From contig NZ_CP158375.1 of assembly GCF_041021955.1 (NCBI RefSeq), forward strand, positions 3,522,501 to 3,586,500: a DNA stretch of 64,000 nt, read 5' to 3'. A program made the position numbers and the translations under genes. Below the pieces are notes generated by a model. That model did not search any database, was not told where the DNA came from, and was given only the letters and a program-made list of their open reading frames with translations. This DNA is from Caulobacter sp. 73W (GTDB taxonomy: Bacteria; Pseudomonadota; Alphaproteobacteria; Caulobacterales; Caulobacteraceae). Of the stretch, positions 18,271 to 26,267 are shown in pieces. How positions within the stretch are numbered: the first letter of the stretch is position 1; each line of letters begins with the position of its first letter.

Positions 18271-19413
18271 ATGGAGCTACCGAGCGTGATCCGCAGACAC
18301 TTCTTTCTGGTCGCCGCGCTGGTTGTTCTGGCGGTGATGATCGTCGGCGGCGGCATCAAGCTTCTGGCGGACGCCGGGGCCAAGCGGCAGATGGGGCAGG
18401 GCGGTCCGGGCGGCCGCGCCATCGCCGTCTCCCAGACCACGGTGGAGCCGAAGCCCTTCGCCGACCGCATCGAGGTGCTGGGCGTGGCCAAGGGCCGCCA
18501 GTCGGTGGCGATCACCTCCAACACCAGCGAGCTGGTGACCAAGGTCCACTTCAGCGACGGCCAGCAGGTAAGGGCCGGCCAGGTGCTGATCGAGCTGCGG
18601 GCGGGCGAGGAAGACGCTGGGGTCATCCAGGCCCAGGCCCAGCTGAACCAGGCGCAGCGGGATTATCAGCGCTGGAAGTCCCTGGCCGACCAGGGCATCG
18701 CGTCCCGCGCCACCGTCGAACAGCGCCGCCTGGGCGTCGAAAGCGCAGAGGCCATGCTGGAGGCGGCGCGCCAGCGTCTCGGCGACCGCGTGATCCGCGC
18801 GCCGTTCTCGGGCCGGGTTGGCCTGACCGACATCGCGCCGGGCGCCCTGATCAGCCCCGGGCAGACGGTGGTGACCCTGGACGACACCTCGGTCATCCGC
18901 GTCGATTTCCCGATCCCCGACCGGTACCTGCCGATCCTGCACGAGGGCCTGGCTATCGTGGCGCGGCCGGACGCCTATCCCGACATCCGGGTCCAGGGCC
19001 GTATCGCCAAGCTGGACACCCGCGTGGCCGAGAACACCCGCGCCATCACCGCGCGCGCCGAATTCCCAAACGCCGACAGCCGCCTGCGCCCGGGCATGAT
19101 GGTCCGCGTGGCCATCGAGCAGGCCCGCCGCGAGACGACGGCCGTGCCGCAGTCGGCCGTGCAGTTCGAGGGCGACGCCGCCTTCGTCTTCGTCGTCGTC
19201 CGGAAGGGCGAGCGCACCGTGGCCGAGAAGCGCCCGGTCAGCGTCGGCCTGGATCAGAACGGCTTCGTCGAGATCACCGAGGGCGTCCGCGCGGGCGAGA
19301 AGGTGGTGGCCGACGGCCTGAACCGCGTGCAGGACGGCCAGGCCGTTCAGCTGGGCGGCGGTCGTCCGCAGCAAGGCCAGGGCGGCCGTCCCAATCGTCG
19401 TCAGGCGAACTGA
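18271..19413 (+). CDS. RND efflux periplasmic adaptor (membrane fusion protein)
   Basis: A 380-aa adaptor linking an RND pump to an outer-membrane channel. It has one N-terminal membrane anchor (HFFLVAALVVLAVMIVGGG), the biotinyl-lipoyl halves (SELVTKVHFSDGQQVRAGQV and VIRAPFSGRVGLTDIAPG), a coiled-coil hairpin of about 60 residues (QAQAQLNQAQRDYQRWKSL) between them, then a barrel domain and a Gly/Gln-rich tail. ATG 18271 is used; GTG 18286, placed after GGAG, is possible. Its TGA overlaps the ATG of the pump gene, so the two are translationally coupled. No outer-membrane channel gene follows. Confidence 0.93.
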   Translation: MELPSVIRRHFFLVAALVVLAVMIVGGGIKLLADAGAKRQMGQGGPGGRAIAVSQTTVEPKPFADRIEVLGVAKGRQSVAITSNTSELVTKVHFSDGQQVRAGQVLIELRAGEEDAGVIQAQAQLNQAQRDYQRWKSLADQGIASRATVEQRRLGVESAEAMLEAARQRLGDRVIRAPFSGRVGLTDIAPGALISPGQTVVTLDDTSVIRVDFPIPDRYLPILHEGLAIVARPDAYPDIRVQGRIAKLDTRVAENTRAITARAEFPNADSRLRPGMMVRVAIEQARRETTAVPQSAVQFEGDAAFVFVVVRKGERTVAEKRPVSVGLDQNGFVEITEGVRAGEKVVADGLNRVQDGQAVQLGGGRPQQGQGGRPNRRQAN

Positions 19414-22400
19414 TGATCTCCGACCTTTCCGTCCGCCGCCCGATCTTCGCGGCCGTCGCCGCGATCATCCTGTGCGTCGTCGGCGTCGCCGCCTTCACGG
19501 CCCTGCCGATCCGCGAACTGCCGAACGTCGACCCGCCGGTGGTGTCGGTCTCCACCGCCTATCGCGGAGCCTCGGCCGAGGTCATCGAAGAGCGCATCAC
19601 CGAGGTGATCGAGCGCCAGGTGTCCGGCATCCAGGGCATCGACCGGGTGAACTCGTCCAGCCGGGACGGGCGCTCGCAGATCAACATCACCTTCCTGCTG
19701 GACCGCGACCTGGACGTCGCGGCCAATGACGTGCGCGACGCCGTCAGCCGCGTCACCGCCCAGCTGCCCGACCAGGCCGATCCGCCACAGATCGCCAAGG
19801 CCAACGCCGACTCCGCGCCGATCATTATCATGAACCTGACGTCGACGACGCTGAGCCGGCTTCAGCTCAGCGACTACGCCGACCGGTATCTGGTCGAGCG
19901 GATGTCGACGATCCCGGGCGTGGCGACGGTCAACCTGTTCGGCAGCCAGCTCTATTCCATGCGCATCTGGCTGAACGCCGAGGCCATGGCCGCGCGCGGC
20001 CTGACCGTGGACGACGTCGAGAACGCGCTGAACAGTCAGAACCTGGAGTTGCCGGCCGGCTCGCTGGAAAGCCAGGCCAAGGATTTCACCATCCGGGTGA
20101 ACCGCGGCTATTCCACCGCCGCTCAGTTCGCCGACCTGCCGGTTCGCCGGACCCTGGCGGCGGGCCTGAACCAGAACGCCGGCAACGCCTACATCACCCG
20201 CTTGGGCGACATCGCCCGGGTCGAGGAAGGCCCCGACGAGCGCCGCCGCTACTTCCGCGCCAACGGCGTGAACCAGATCGGCCTGGCGGTGACCCGCCAG
20301 TCGCAAGCCAACGACCTGGCGATCTCCAAGGCCGTCCGCGAGGAGCTGGTGCAGGTCAACAAGACCCTGCCGCCGGGCACCAAGATCGTGGTCGGCGTCG
20401 ACAACTCGGTCTTCACCGAGGAGGCGATCCACGAGGTGTGGATCACCATGGGCATCTCGATCTTCCTGGTGGCCCTGGTGAACCTGGTGTTCCTGGGCAG
20501 CTGGCGGTCGGCGATGATCCCGTCGCTTGTGGCGCCGATCTGCATCCTGTCGACCTTCATCATCCTGGCGCCGCTGGGCTTCTCGCTGAACCTTCTGACC
20601 CTGCTGGCCCTGGTGCTGGCGGTGGGCCTGGTGGTCGACGACGCCATCGTGGTGGTCGAGAACATCCAGCGCCGGGTGGACGAGGGCGAACCCGCGCCCG
20701 TGGCCGCCATGCGCGGCACGCGCCAGGTGTTCTTCGCGGTGGTGGCGACGACCATCGTGCTGATCTCGGTGTTCGCGCCGCTGATGTTCCTGCCGGGCTA
20801 TATCGGCCGCCTGTTCGTGGAGCTGGCGGTGGCCATCGCCGCGGCCGTGGCGTTCTCCTGCCTGCTGGCCTTCACCCTGTCGCCGATGCTGGCGTCCAAG
20901 CTGCTGCGCCCGGCGCACAATTCGGGCTGGCTGGCGCGCCGGGTCGATGTGGGCATGGGCAAGCTGACCGCGTCCTACCGCAATTCCCTGGAAGGGCTGC
21001 TGGGCGGCGGCAAGAAGCCGGTCATCGCGGCCGGCGCGCTGATGGCGCTGCTGGCCTGCGTCACCGCGCTGCTGTTCGTGACCCTGCCCAAGGAGCTGGT
21101 GCCGCCGGAAGACCGGGGGCGGGTGGACATCAACGTGACCGGGCCGGAAGGTCAGGGCTTCGACTCCACCCTGAAGAGCGCCCAGCAGGTCGAGGCGCAG
21201 ATGTCGCGCTATTACGACGCCAAGGGCGAGAACAAGGACCTGCCGGCCGAGCGCTATTTCATCAGCGTGCCGCGCTTTGGCCAGCCGCAGTACAACGGGG
21301 CCAGCGGCGCCGTGATCCTGAAGCCTTGGGGCGAGCGCAAGCTGACCGCCGACGAGATCGCGGCGGAGATGAACAAGACCCTGAGCCGCATCACCGCCGT
21401 GCGGGCCATCGCCAGCGTGCGCGGGCCGTTCCAGCGGGGCGGCGGGGGCGGCGGCGGGGCCAATGTCGACCTGATCGTGCGCGGCAACGACTATGCCGAG
21501 ATCGCCCAGTGGGTTCAGCCGATCCTTCGGGCCGCCGAGCAGAACCCCGGCATGGCTCGTCCGCGCCTGGACTATGAGCCGACGGCCCCGCGCCTGTCGG
21601 TGGACATCGACCGCGACCGCGCCGCCACGGTCGGGGTCTCGGCCCAGGCGATCGGCCGGGCGCTGGAGACCATGTTCGGCTCCCGCCAGGTGACCACCTA
21701 CATCCGCAACGGCCAGGAATACGACGTCATCCTGCAGACCGAACTGGACAAGCGCCGCACGGTCGACGACCTGCGCACCGTCTATGTCCGCAGCCAGTCC
21801 GGCGCCCTGGTGCCGCTGGAATTGGTCGTGACGACCAAGATCCGGGGCGACACGCCGGACCGCTCGCGGGTCGACCGCCTGCGCTCCATCACCCTGACGG
21901 CCCAGCTGAACCCCGGCTACACCGTGGCCGACGCCGTGGCCTTCCTGCAGGACGAGGCGGCCAAGAACCCGAACGCCGCGGTCAGCATCGCCTGGGGCGG
22001 CCAGGCGCGGGACTATCTGGAGGCGTCCGGGGCCGTGGGCCTGGCCTTCGGCATGGCGCTGCTGCTGGTGTTCCTGGTGCTGGCCGCGCAGTTCGAAAGC
22101 TGGATCCACCCGGCGATCATCATGCTGACCGTGCCGCTGGCGGCGCTGGGCGGGCTGTTCGGCCTGCTGTTCGCCAGCTCGTCGATCAACACCTACAGCC
22201 AGATCGGCCTGGTGATCCTGATCGGCATCGCGGCCAAGAACGGCATCCTGATCGTCGAGTTCGCCAACCAGCTGCGCGACGAAGGGCTGAAGATCCGCGA
22301 GGCGGTGATCGAGGCGGCGACCCTGCGCCTGCGCCCGATCATCATGACCTCCATCGCCGCCGCCGCCGGGGCCGTGCCGCTGATGGTGTGGCAAGGGGCG

Positions 22401-22592
22401 GGCGCGGCCAGCCGCCAGACCATCGGCGTGGTCATCTTCGCCGGGGCGATCTTCTCGACCCTGCTGACGGTGTTCGTGGTGCCGGTGTTCTACAACCTGC
22501 TGGCCGGCTTCACGAAGTCGCCCGAGCACACCGCCCGGATGATCGAGGCCTACGAGGCCGAGGAAGCCAACAAGTCGGCGCCGGCCGAGTAA
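19413..22592 (+). CDS. RND (HAE1-type) multidrug efflux pump subunit
   Basis: Proton-driven inner-membrane pump, 1059 aa, the full family length. The start MISDLSVRRPIFAAVAAI is typical. Proton-relay acidic residues are in VGLVVDDAIVVVENIQRR, and the second-half lysine is in IGIAAKNGILIVEFANQL. Two large periplasmic loops follow membrane segments 1 and 7; the second contains a poly-Gly stretch (about position 21440-21460). The substrate cannot be read from sequence. It pairs with the adaptor at 18271. Confidence 0.95.
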   Translation: MISDLSVRRPIFAAVAAIILCVVGVAAFTALPIRELPNVDPPVVSVSTAYRGASAEVIEERITEVIERQVSGIQGIDRVNSSSRDGRSQINITFLLDRDLDVAANDVRDAVSRVTAQLPDQADPPQIAKANADSAPIIIMNLTSTTLSRLQLSDYADRYLVERMSTIPGVATVNLFGSQLYSMRIWLNAEAMAARGLTVDDVENALNSQNLELPAGSLESQAKDFTIRVNRGYSTAAQFADLPVRRTLAAGLNQNAGNAYITRLGDIARVEEGPDERRRYFRANGVNQIGLAVTRQSQANDLAISKAVREELVQVNKTLPPGTKIVVGVDNSVFTEEAIHEVWITMGISIFLVALVNLVFLGSWRSAMIPSLVAPICILSTFIILAPLGFSLNLLTLLALVLAVGLVVDDAIVVVENIQRRVDEGEPAPVAAMRGTRQVFFAVVATTIVLISVFAPLMFLPGYIGRLFVELAVAIAAAVAFSCLLAFTLSPMLASKLLRPAHNSGWLARRVDVGMGKLTASYRNSLEGLLGGGKKPVIAAGALMALLACVTALLFVTLPKELVPPEDRGRVDINVTGPEGQGFDSTLKSAQQVEAQMSRYYDAKGENKDLPAERYFISVPRFGQPQYNGASGAVILKPWGERKLTADEIAAEMNKTLSRITAVRAIASVRGPFQRGGGGGGGANVDLIVRGNDYAEIAQWVQPILRAAEQNPGMARPRLDYEPTAPRLSVDIDRDRAATVGVSAQAIGRALETMFGSRQVTTYIRNGQEYDVILQTELDKRRTVDDLRTVYVRSQSGALVPLELVVTTKIRGDTPDRSRVDRLRSITLTAQLNPGYTVADAVAFLQDEAAKNPNAAVSIAWGGQARDYLEASGAVGLAFGMALLLVFLVLAAQFESWIHPAIIMLTVPLAALGGLFGLLFASSSINTYSQIGLVILIGIAAKNGILIVEFANQLRDEGLKIREAVIEAATLRLRPIIMTSIAAAAGAVPLMVWQGAGAASRQTIGVVIFAGAIFSTLLTVFVVPVFYNLLAGFTKSPEHTARMIEAYEAEEANKSAPAE

Positions 22593-22610
22593 GCCGGCGC
22601 CGACTGGCTG

Positions 22611-23123
22611 TTACTGGGCCGGAGCCTCCGCCGGCGCGGCGGGGGCGGCCGGCTTGAAGCCGGTCTCGACCTTCAGATAGGCGATCAGGTCGACGCGATC
22701 CTGGGCTTCCTTGATGCCCAGGAAGGTCATCTTGGTGCCGGGCATGTAGCCGCGCGGATCGGCCAGCCAGGCGTCCAGGTGCGAAGCCTCCCACACGAAG
22801 CCCGCCTTCTTCAGCGCTTCGGAATAGGTGTACCCCTCCAGCCCGCCAGCCTTGCGGCCGAAGACGCCGTAGAGGTTCGGGCCGGTCAGGTTCGGACCGC
22901 CCGGCGTGATCGTGTGGCACGACCGGCAGAGGGCGAACTTGCGCTGGCCGTTCTCCAGATTGCCGGTGTTGTAGGGCGCGGGCAGGCTGGCGAGGATCGC
23001 GGCCTTTTCGGCGTCGGTCGGGGGCGGGGGAGCGGCCGGGGCGTCCTTGGCCGGCTCGCTGGGCCCGCAGGCCGTGACGACGGCCGCCGCGGCGGCGATC
23101 ACGAGGATTGAGAACTGACGCAT
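22611..23123 (-). CDS. Lipoprotein cytochrome c (class I)
   Basis: A 170-aa electron carrier. The N-terminus is a lipoprotein signal with lipobox VTAC (Cys19), followed by a Pro/Ala linker. Haem attachment is C66-x-x-C69-H70 (FALCRSCHTI), and the Met ligand is probably in GYMPGTKMTF. The layout GPNLYGVFGRKAGG/YSEALKKAG matches CycM/cytochrome c-552-type proteins, which feed terminal oxidases. It converges on the efflux pump gene. Confidence 0.92.
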   Translation of the reverse strand: MRQFSILVIAAAAAVVTACGPSEPAKDAPAAPPPPTDAEKAAILASLPAPYNTGNLENGQRKFALCRSCHTITPGGPNLTGPNLYGVFGRKAGGLEGYTYSEALKKAGFVWEASHLDAWLADPRGYMPGTKMTFLGIKEAQDRVDLIAYLKVETGFKPAAPAAPAEAPAQ

Positions 23124-23223
23124 GGCCCCTCCGAGATTTCAGGCGGAAGCTAGTCCATGGCGTAGGGGATGCAAGGCGTGCATTCTGCCGCCATGCAGAT
23201 GAATCGCGTCGTGGAGCGCCGCC

Positions 23224-23535
23224 TTGCCTAGCTGGTGGCTGTTCGTGCTTTTGCCGCCGGTGATCGTGGCGGTGCTGGTCGCGTTCCTGAAGGGACGGCG
23301 GCTGTGGATGCGCCTGTTGATGGTCACGGCGATCGTGGCGGTCTGCACGGTCGCGCTGGTCGTCGGCTATCAGGCTTATGTGGGCGCGTTCGGCAGCGTC
23401 GAGCAGAAGGCGACCCTGCCCAAGGACCTGATGATCCTGGTCTACGGCGTCGCGCCCCTGCAGTGGATGCTGTCGGTGGCGGCGATCACGGTGGTCCACC
23501 TGACGCAGCAGTTCGGGCGGAAGGCGAAGGGGTAG
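23224..23535 (+). CDS. Small hydrophobic membrane protein
   Basis: 103 aa with three predicted membrane segments (WWLFVLLPPVIVAVLVAFL, LLMVTAIVAVCTVALVVGY and ILVYGVAPLQWMLSVAAITV). I do not recognise the family. The start is TTG 23224, the first start codon in frame. It diverges from the cytochrome c gene. Confidence 0.55.
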   Translation: MPSWWLFVLLPPVIVAVLVAFLKGRRLWMRLLMVTAIVAVCTVALVVGYQAYVGAFGSVEQKATLPKDLMILVYGVAPLQWMLSVAAITVVHLTQQFGRKAKG

Positions 23536-23545
23536 GGGCGCGCCT

Positions 23546-23637
23546 TGCGTGCTTCGACTGGCCGCTTCGTGACCGCTCAGCATGACGAGGGTGGTTTGGC
23601 TCTGAATTCGTCATCCTGAGCCTGTCGAAGGACGCAC
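23546..23637. repeat. Dispersed intergenic repeat, family A (two inverted units)
   Basis: Two inverted units share the core GACGAGGGTGGTTTGG and CTCTGAATTCGTCATCCTGA; the outer ends read TGCGTGCTTCGA and TCGAAGGACGCA. A second composite with the same core is at 48955-49060. Confidence 0.75.
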
Positions 23638-23640
23638 GGC

Positions 23641-24069
23641 TTCGCCGCCTCGCGCGGTTGCTGCGAAGGTTGGAAGGGCGGCGGAGCGACGGACGGCTCT
23701 CGATTTGGGTTGGAGTGGACAGAGGATAGATCGTCCGGCGCTCCGCGCGGGTCCTTGTCGTGAACGCTGCGATCGACGCCTTCGTATGGCTTGCCCGGCG
23801 TCGGTCGGCCTGCAGGGGGAGCCCGCTCTTCCCGCAACGACAGCACGTGGCCACGCGCCCTTCCATGCGGGGAGATGAGCGAAGGTTACGGGAGAGATGA
23901 ATGGGGGCGGATAACTCTTCCCCTCTCCCCCACTCGTGGGGAGAGGGTTGGGTGAGGGGCTTGCGGCGGTTCCGCTTGCAGCGCCTCGCCCGCTGACCCT
24001 CAGCGCCCCCTCACCCTTACCCTCTCCCCCGGAGGGGGCGAGGGGATAGGCGAGGCGCGAATGCTAATC
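23641..24069. other. Non-coding gap with family B repeat at 23925-24050
   Basis: The gap between the small membrane protein and arfB. From 23925 it holds the facing pair CCCTCTCCCCCACTCGTGGG with GTTGGGTGAGGGG, and CCCCTCACCCTTACCC with GAGGGGGCGAGGGG, the same arrangement as at 1190-1327. Nothing recognisable was seen in 23641-23924; open frames there translate the repeat and have no protein character. Confidence 0.6.
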
Positions 24070-24492
24070 CTAATCCTCGTGCCGCACCTTCCCCCGCATG
24101 GTCTTCACCCCTGAGCGTTTGCTCTTTCCTTCCAGGCGCTTGAGCTTGGAGGAGTAGGTGGGTTTGGTGGCTTTGCGGGGTTTGGGTTTTTCGGTGGCGC
24201 GCAGGATCAGTTCGACGAGGCGTTCGCGGGCCTCCTGGCGGTTCATTTCCTGGGAGCGGCTGCCCTGGCTGAACAGCACCAGCACCCCGTCCTGGGTCAG
24301 GCGGCTGCCGGCCAGGCGTTCGAGGCGGGCCTTCACGTCCTCGGGCAGGGAGGGGCTGTTGCGGACGTCGAAGCGCAGCTCGATGGCCGTGGAGGTCTTG
24401 TTGACGTGCTGGCCGCCCGGGCCGCTGGCGCGGGCGGCCTTTTCGATCAGCTCATCCTCGTCGATGCGCAGCCAGGAGGTGATCTCGATCAT
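24070..24492 (-). CDS. arfB: Alternative ribosome-rescue factor ArfB (YaeJ)
   Basis: A 140-aa peptidyl-tRNA hydrolase that frees stalled ribosomes. The catalytic GGQ is at residues 26-28 (ASGPGGQHVNKTSTA), and the basic C-terminal tail (KPKPRKATKPTYSSKLKRLE and onwards), which enters the empty mRNA channel, is present. The length matches ArfB and excludes full release factors. Its ATG overlaps the stop of the UPF0178 gene by four bases. Confidence 0.93.
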   Translation of the reverse strand: MIEITSWLRIDEDELIEKAARASGPGGQHVNKTSTAIELRFDVRNSPSLPEDVKARLERLAGSRLTQDGVLVLFSQGSRSQEMNRQEARERLVELILRATEKPKPRKATKPTYSSKLKRLEGKSKRSGVKTMRGKVRHED

Positions 24493-24953
24493 CGCCGGGT
24501 CCGCAGGGATTTGACGATCACCTGATCCAGCGCCTGGAGGAAGGCGGAGCGGGCTTTGGCGTCGAAGGCCTTGGGGCCGCTGGTGACCTCGCCCATGGAG
24601 CGCAGGTGCTCGCCGATGGCGCGGCCGGCCAGGGCCGAGCCGATGGAGTCGGCGGTGAAGATGCGGCCGTTGGGCGCGACCGCCGCGCCGCCGGCCTTGA
24701 GAGTGCGGTCGGCCAGGGGGATGTCGTTGGTGATGACCACGTCGCCGGGCTGGACCCGCTCGGCGATCCAGTCGTCGGCCACGTCGGGGCCGGCGTCGAC
24801 CACCACGCTTTCGATCCGGGGCGAGGCGGGGATGCGCACATAGCTGTTGGAGACCACGAAGATCTTCATGCCGTGGCGCAGGCCGACCTTGTAGGCCTCG
24901 TCCTTCACCGGGCAGGCGTCGGCGTCGATGAACAGGGTGATGGGCGCGGTCAT
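24489..24953 (-). CDS. UPF0178 (YaiI/YqxD, DUF188) family protein
   Basis: A 154-aa protein with the family start ITLFIDADACPVKDEAY and the motifs VVDAGPDVADDWIAE and GDVVITNDIPLADR, acidic clusters reminiscent of PIN-like nucleases. No biochemical role is established. It is coupled to arfB by a four-base overlap and follows the Hpt gene by 10 bases on the same strand. Confidence 0.9.
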   Translation of the reverse strand: MTAPITLFIDADACPVKDEAYKVGLRHGMKIFVVSNSYVRIPASPRIESVVVDAGPDVADDWIAERVQPGDVVITNDIPLADRTLKAGGAAVAPNGRIFTADSIGSALAGRAIGEHLRSMGEVTSGPKAFDAKARSAFLQALDQVIVKSLRTRR

Positions 24954-24963
24954 GAGACCGGCT

Positions 24964-25284
24964 TTAGCGCGATCCGGCGGCGACCGCAGCCTTCAGGCCG
25001 TCGAAGGCCTCGCGCCAGCCGTCGAGGGCGGGGCCGCCCTTGAGCCACGGGGTCAGCAGTTCCTCCAGCGCGCGGGCGGCGTCGCCCACTTCCGGCAGGC
25101 CCACGGGGCCGGCCGAGCCGCTGACATTGTGCAGGCGGGTATAGAGGTCGAAGGCCCCCTCGGGCGCGGCGTCGGCGGGCGCGGAGGCGAGGGCGGCGTC
25201 CAGGTTGGCGATCAGGTCGCCGAGACGCCCCTCCAGCCGAAGCCGGATTTGGCGGATGCGGTCTTCGAGGGCGTCGGAAGCCAC
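24964..25284 (-). CDS. Small Hpt-domain protein
   Basis: 106 aa, essentially one four-helix phosphotransfer domain. The candidate phospho-histidine is H52 in RLHNVSGSAGPVGLPEVGD, a variant of the HxLKGSAG motif with Asn-Val-Ser in place of Leu-Lys-Gly, followed by AARALEELL. It starts four bases after the receiver gene at 25289 on the same strand, so the two form a receiver-Hpt unit. Confidence 0.78.
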   Translation of the reverse strand: MASDALEDRIRQIRLRLEGRLGDLIANLDAALASAPADAAPEGAFDLYTRLHNVSGSAGPVGLPEVGDAARALEELLTPWLKGGPALDGWREAFDGLKAAVAAGSR

Positions 25285-25288
25285 AGGA

Positions 25289-25765
25289 CTACTGCAGGAA
25301 GCGGATGAGCAGGGCCGCCTCGATCGCCTGAGCCAGGCGGTCGCCGGTCAGGTCGGCCTTGGGCAGGGTGACGGCCTTGGATTCCTCGCGGGTCAGCTGC
25401 GGGTGCGAGGTGACATAGACCAGGGCGGTGCCGATCTTCTTGTTGGCCAGGCGCACGGCGTTGATGCCGTCGCCGCCCTCGCCCAGGCGGACGTCGGCGA
25501 GGATCAGGTCGGGCGCGAACTCGGCCGTGGCGGCCACGGCGCCGCTTTCCGTCGTGGCCCGCAGAACGTTGGTGTAGCCGAGGTCGGAGACGTAGATCGC
25601 CAGCAGGTCGGCGGCGATATCGTCATCCTCGATGATCAGGACGCGCTGGCCGGCGGCGCGGGCGTGCGTCTGCCCATTCACAACCTTCGCGCGCAACGGG
25701 CGTGGCTTGCTATCGCGATCCTGCAAGTGCATGTACATGGCGAAAAGGTGCGGCCGCGCGTTCAA
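25289..25765 (-). CDS. Single-domain response regulator (receiver)
   Basis: Up to 158 aa, with the receiver from about residue 41: VLIIEDDD acidic pocket, phospho-acceptor D91 in LILADVRLGEGGDGINAV, Ser/Thr in YVTSHP, and Lys in TLPKAD. The sequence style resembles the receiver of PhyR-type regulators, but no sigma-like domain is present. The start is uncertain: ATG 25765, ATG 25738 and GTG 25681 are all possible and none has a strong ribosome site. It is divergent from the receiver at 25896 and cotranscribed with the Hpt gene. Confidence 0.8.
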   Translation of the reverse strand: MNARPHLFAMYMHLQDRDSKPRPLRAKVVNGQTHARAAGQRVLIIEDDDIAADLLAIYVSDLGYTNVLRATTESGAVAATAEFAPDLILADVRLGEGGDGINAVRLANKKIGTALVYVTSHPQLTREESKAVTLPKADLTGDRLAQAIEAALLIRFLQ

Positions 25766-25895
25766 ATGATGATGAAGCGTACATGCCGAAGCATTTGCAG
25801 GCTATGGCCTTTCTCGTAGGAATTGCAGTCGAAGGCGCCGCAACGTCATGCGGGGCCGTCAGACGTGTAGGGACATCTTTTTGAGCGGAGCTGGC

Positions 25896-26267
25896 ATGCG
25901 GGTTCTTTATGTCGACGATGATGCGGACCTGCGGGAGCTGGTCGCCATCTCCCTGTCCCGTGACCCGGGGCTGGACGTGCGCATCGCCGACAGCGGCCAG
26001 GCGGCGATCAACATGCTGGCGGCCGGGGACTGGACGCCGGACCTGTTCCTGCTGGACGTGATGATGCCGGTGATGGACGGGCCGACCCTGATCGGCAAGC
26101 TGCGCGAGAACCCGGCCTATATCCCTATCCCGTTCGCCTTCTTCACCGCCCGGGTGATGAACGAGGAGCGCCAGGCGCTGCTGGCGACCGGAGCGGCGGG
26201 ACTGATCCAGAAGCCGTTCGACCCGATCGCCCTGGCCGATCAGGTGCGCGCCCTGGCGCCCGCATGA
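25896..26267 (+). CDS. Single-domain response regulator (receiver)
   Basis: A 123-aa CheY-like receiver: VLYVDDDAD, phospho-acceptor D54 in LFLLDVMMPVMDG, Thr in FFTAR and Lys in QKPFDP. ATG 25896 follows GGAG at five bases. Its stop overlaps the ATG of the hybrid kinase (ATGA), so it is made together with that kinase and is a likely partner. Confidence 0.92.
   Translation: MRVLYVDDDADLRELVAISLSRDPGLDVRIADSGQAAINMLAAGDWTPDLFLLDVMMPVMDGPTLIGKLRENPAYIPIPFAFFTARVMNEERQALLATGAAGLIQKPFDPIALADQVRALAPA

Noticed and set aside
19401..22529. 1042-aa open frame antisense to the RND pump
   Set aside because: Composition is His/Gln/Arg/Asp-rich without domains; it is the high-GC antisense shadow of a clear 1059-aa pump.
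23577..23846. 89-aa minus-strand open frame
   Set aside because: Its C-terminus CVLRQAQDDEF is the translation of the family A repeat; a familiar false gene.
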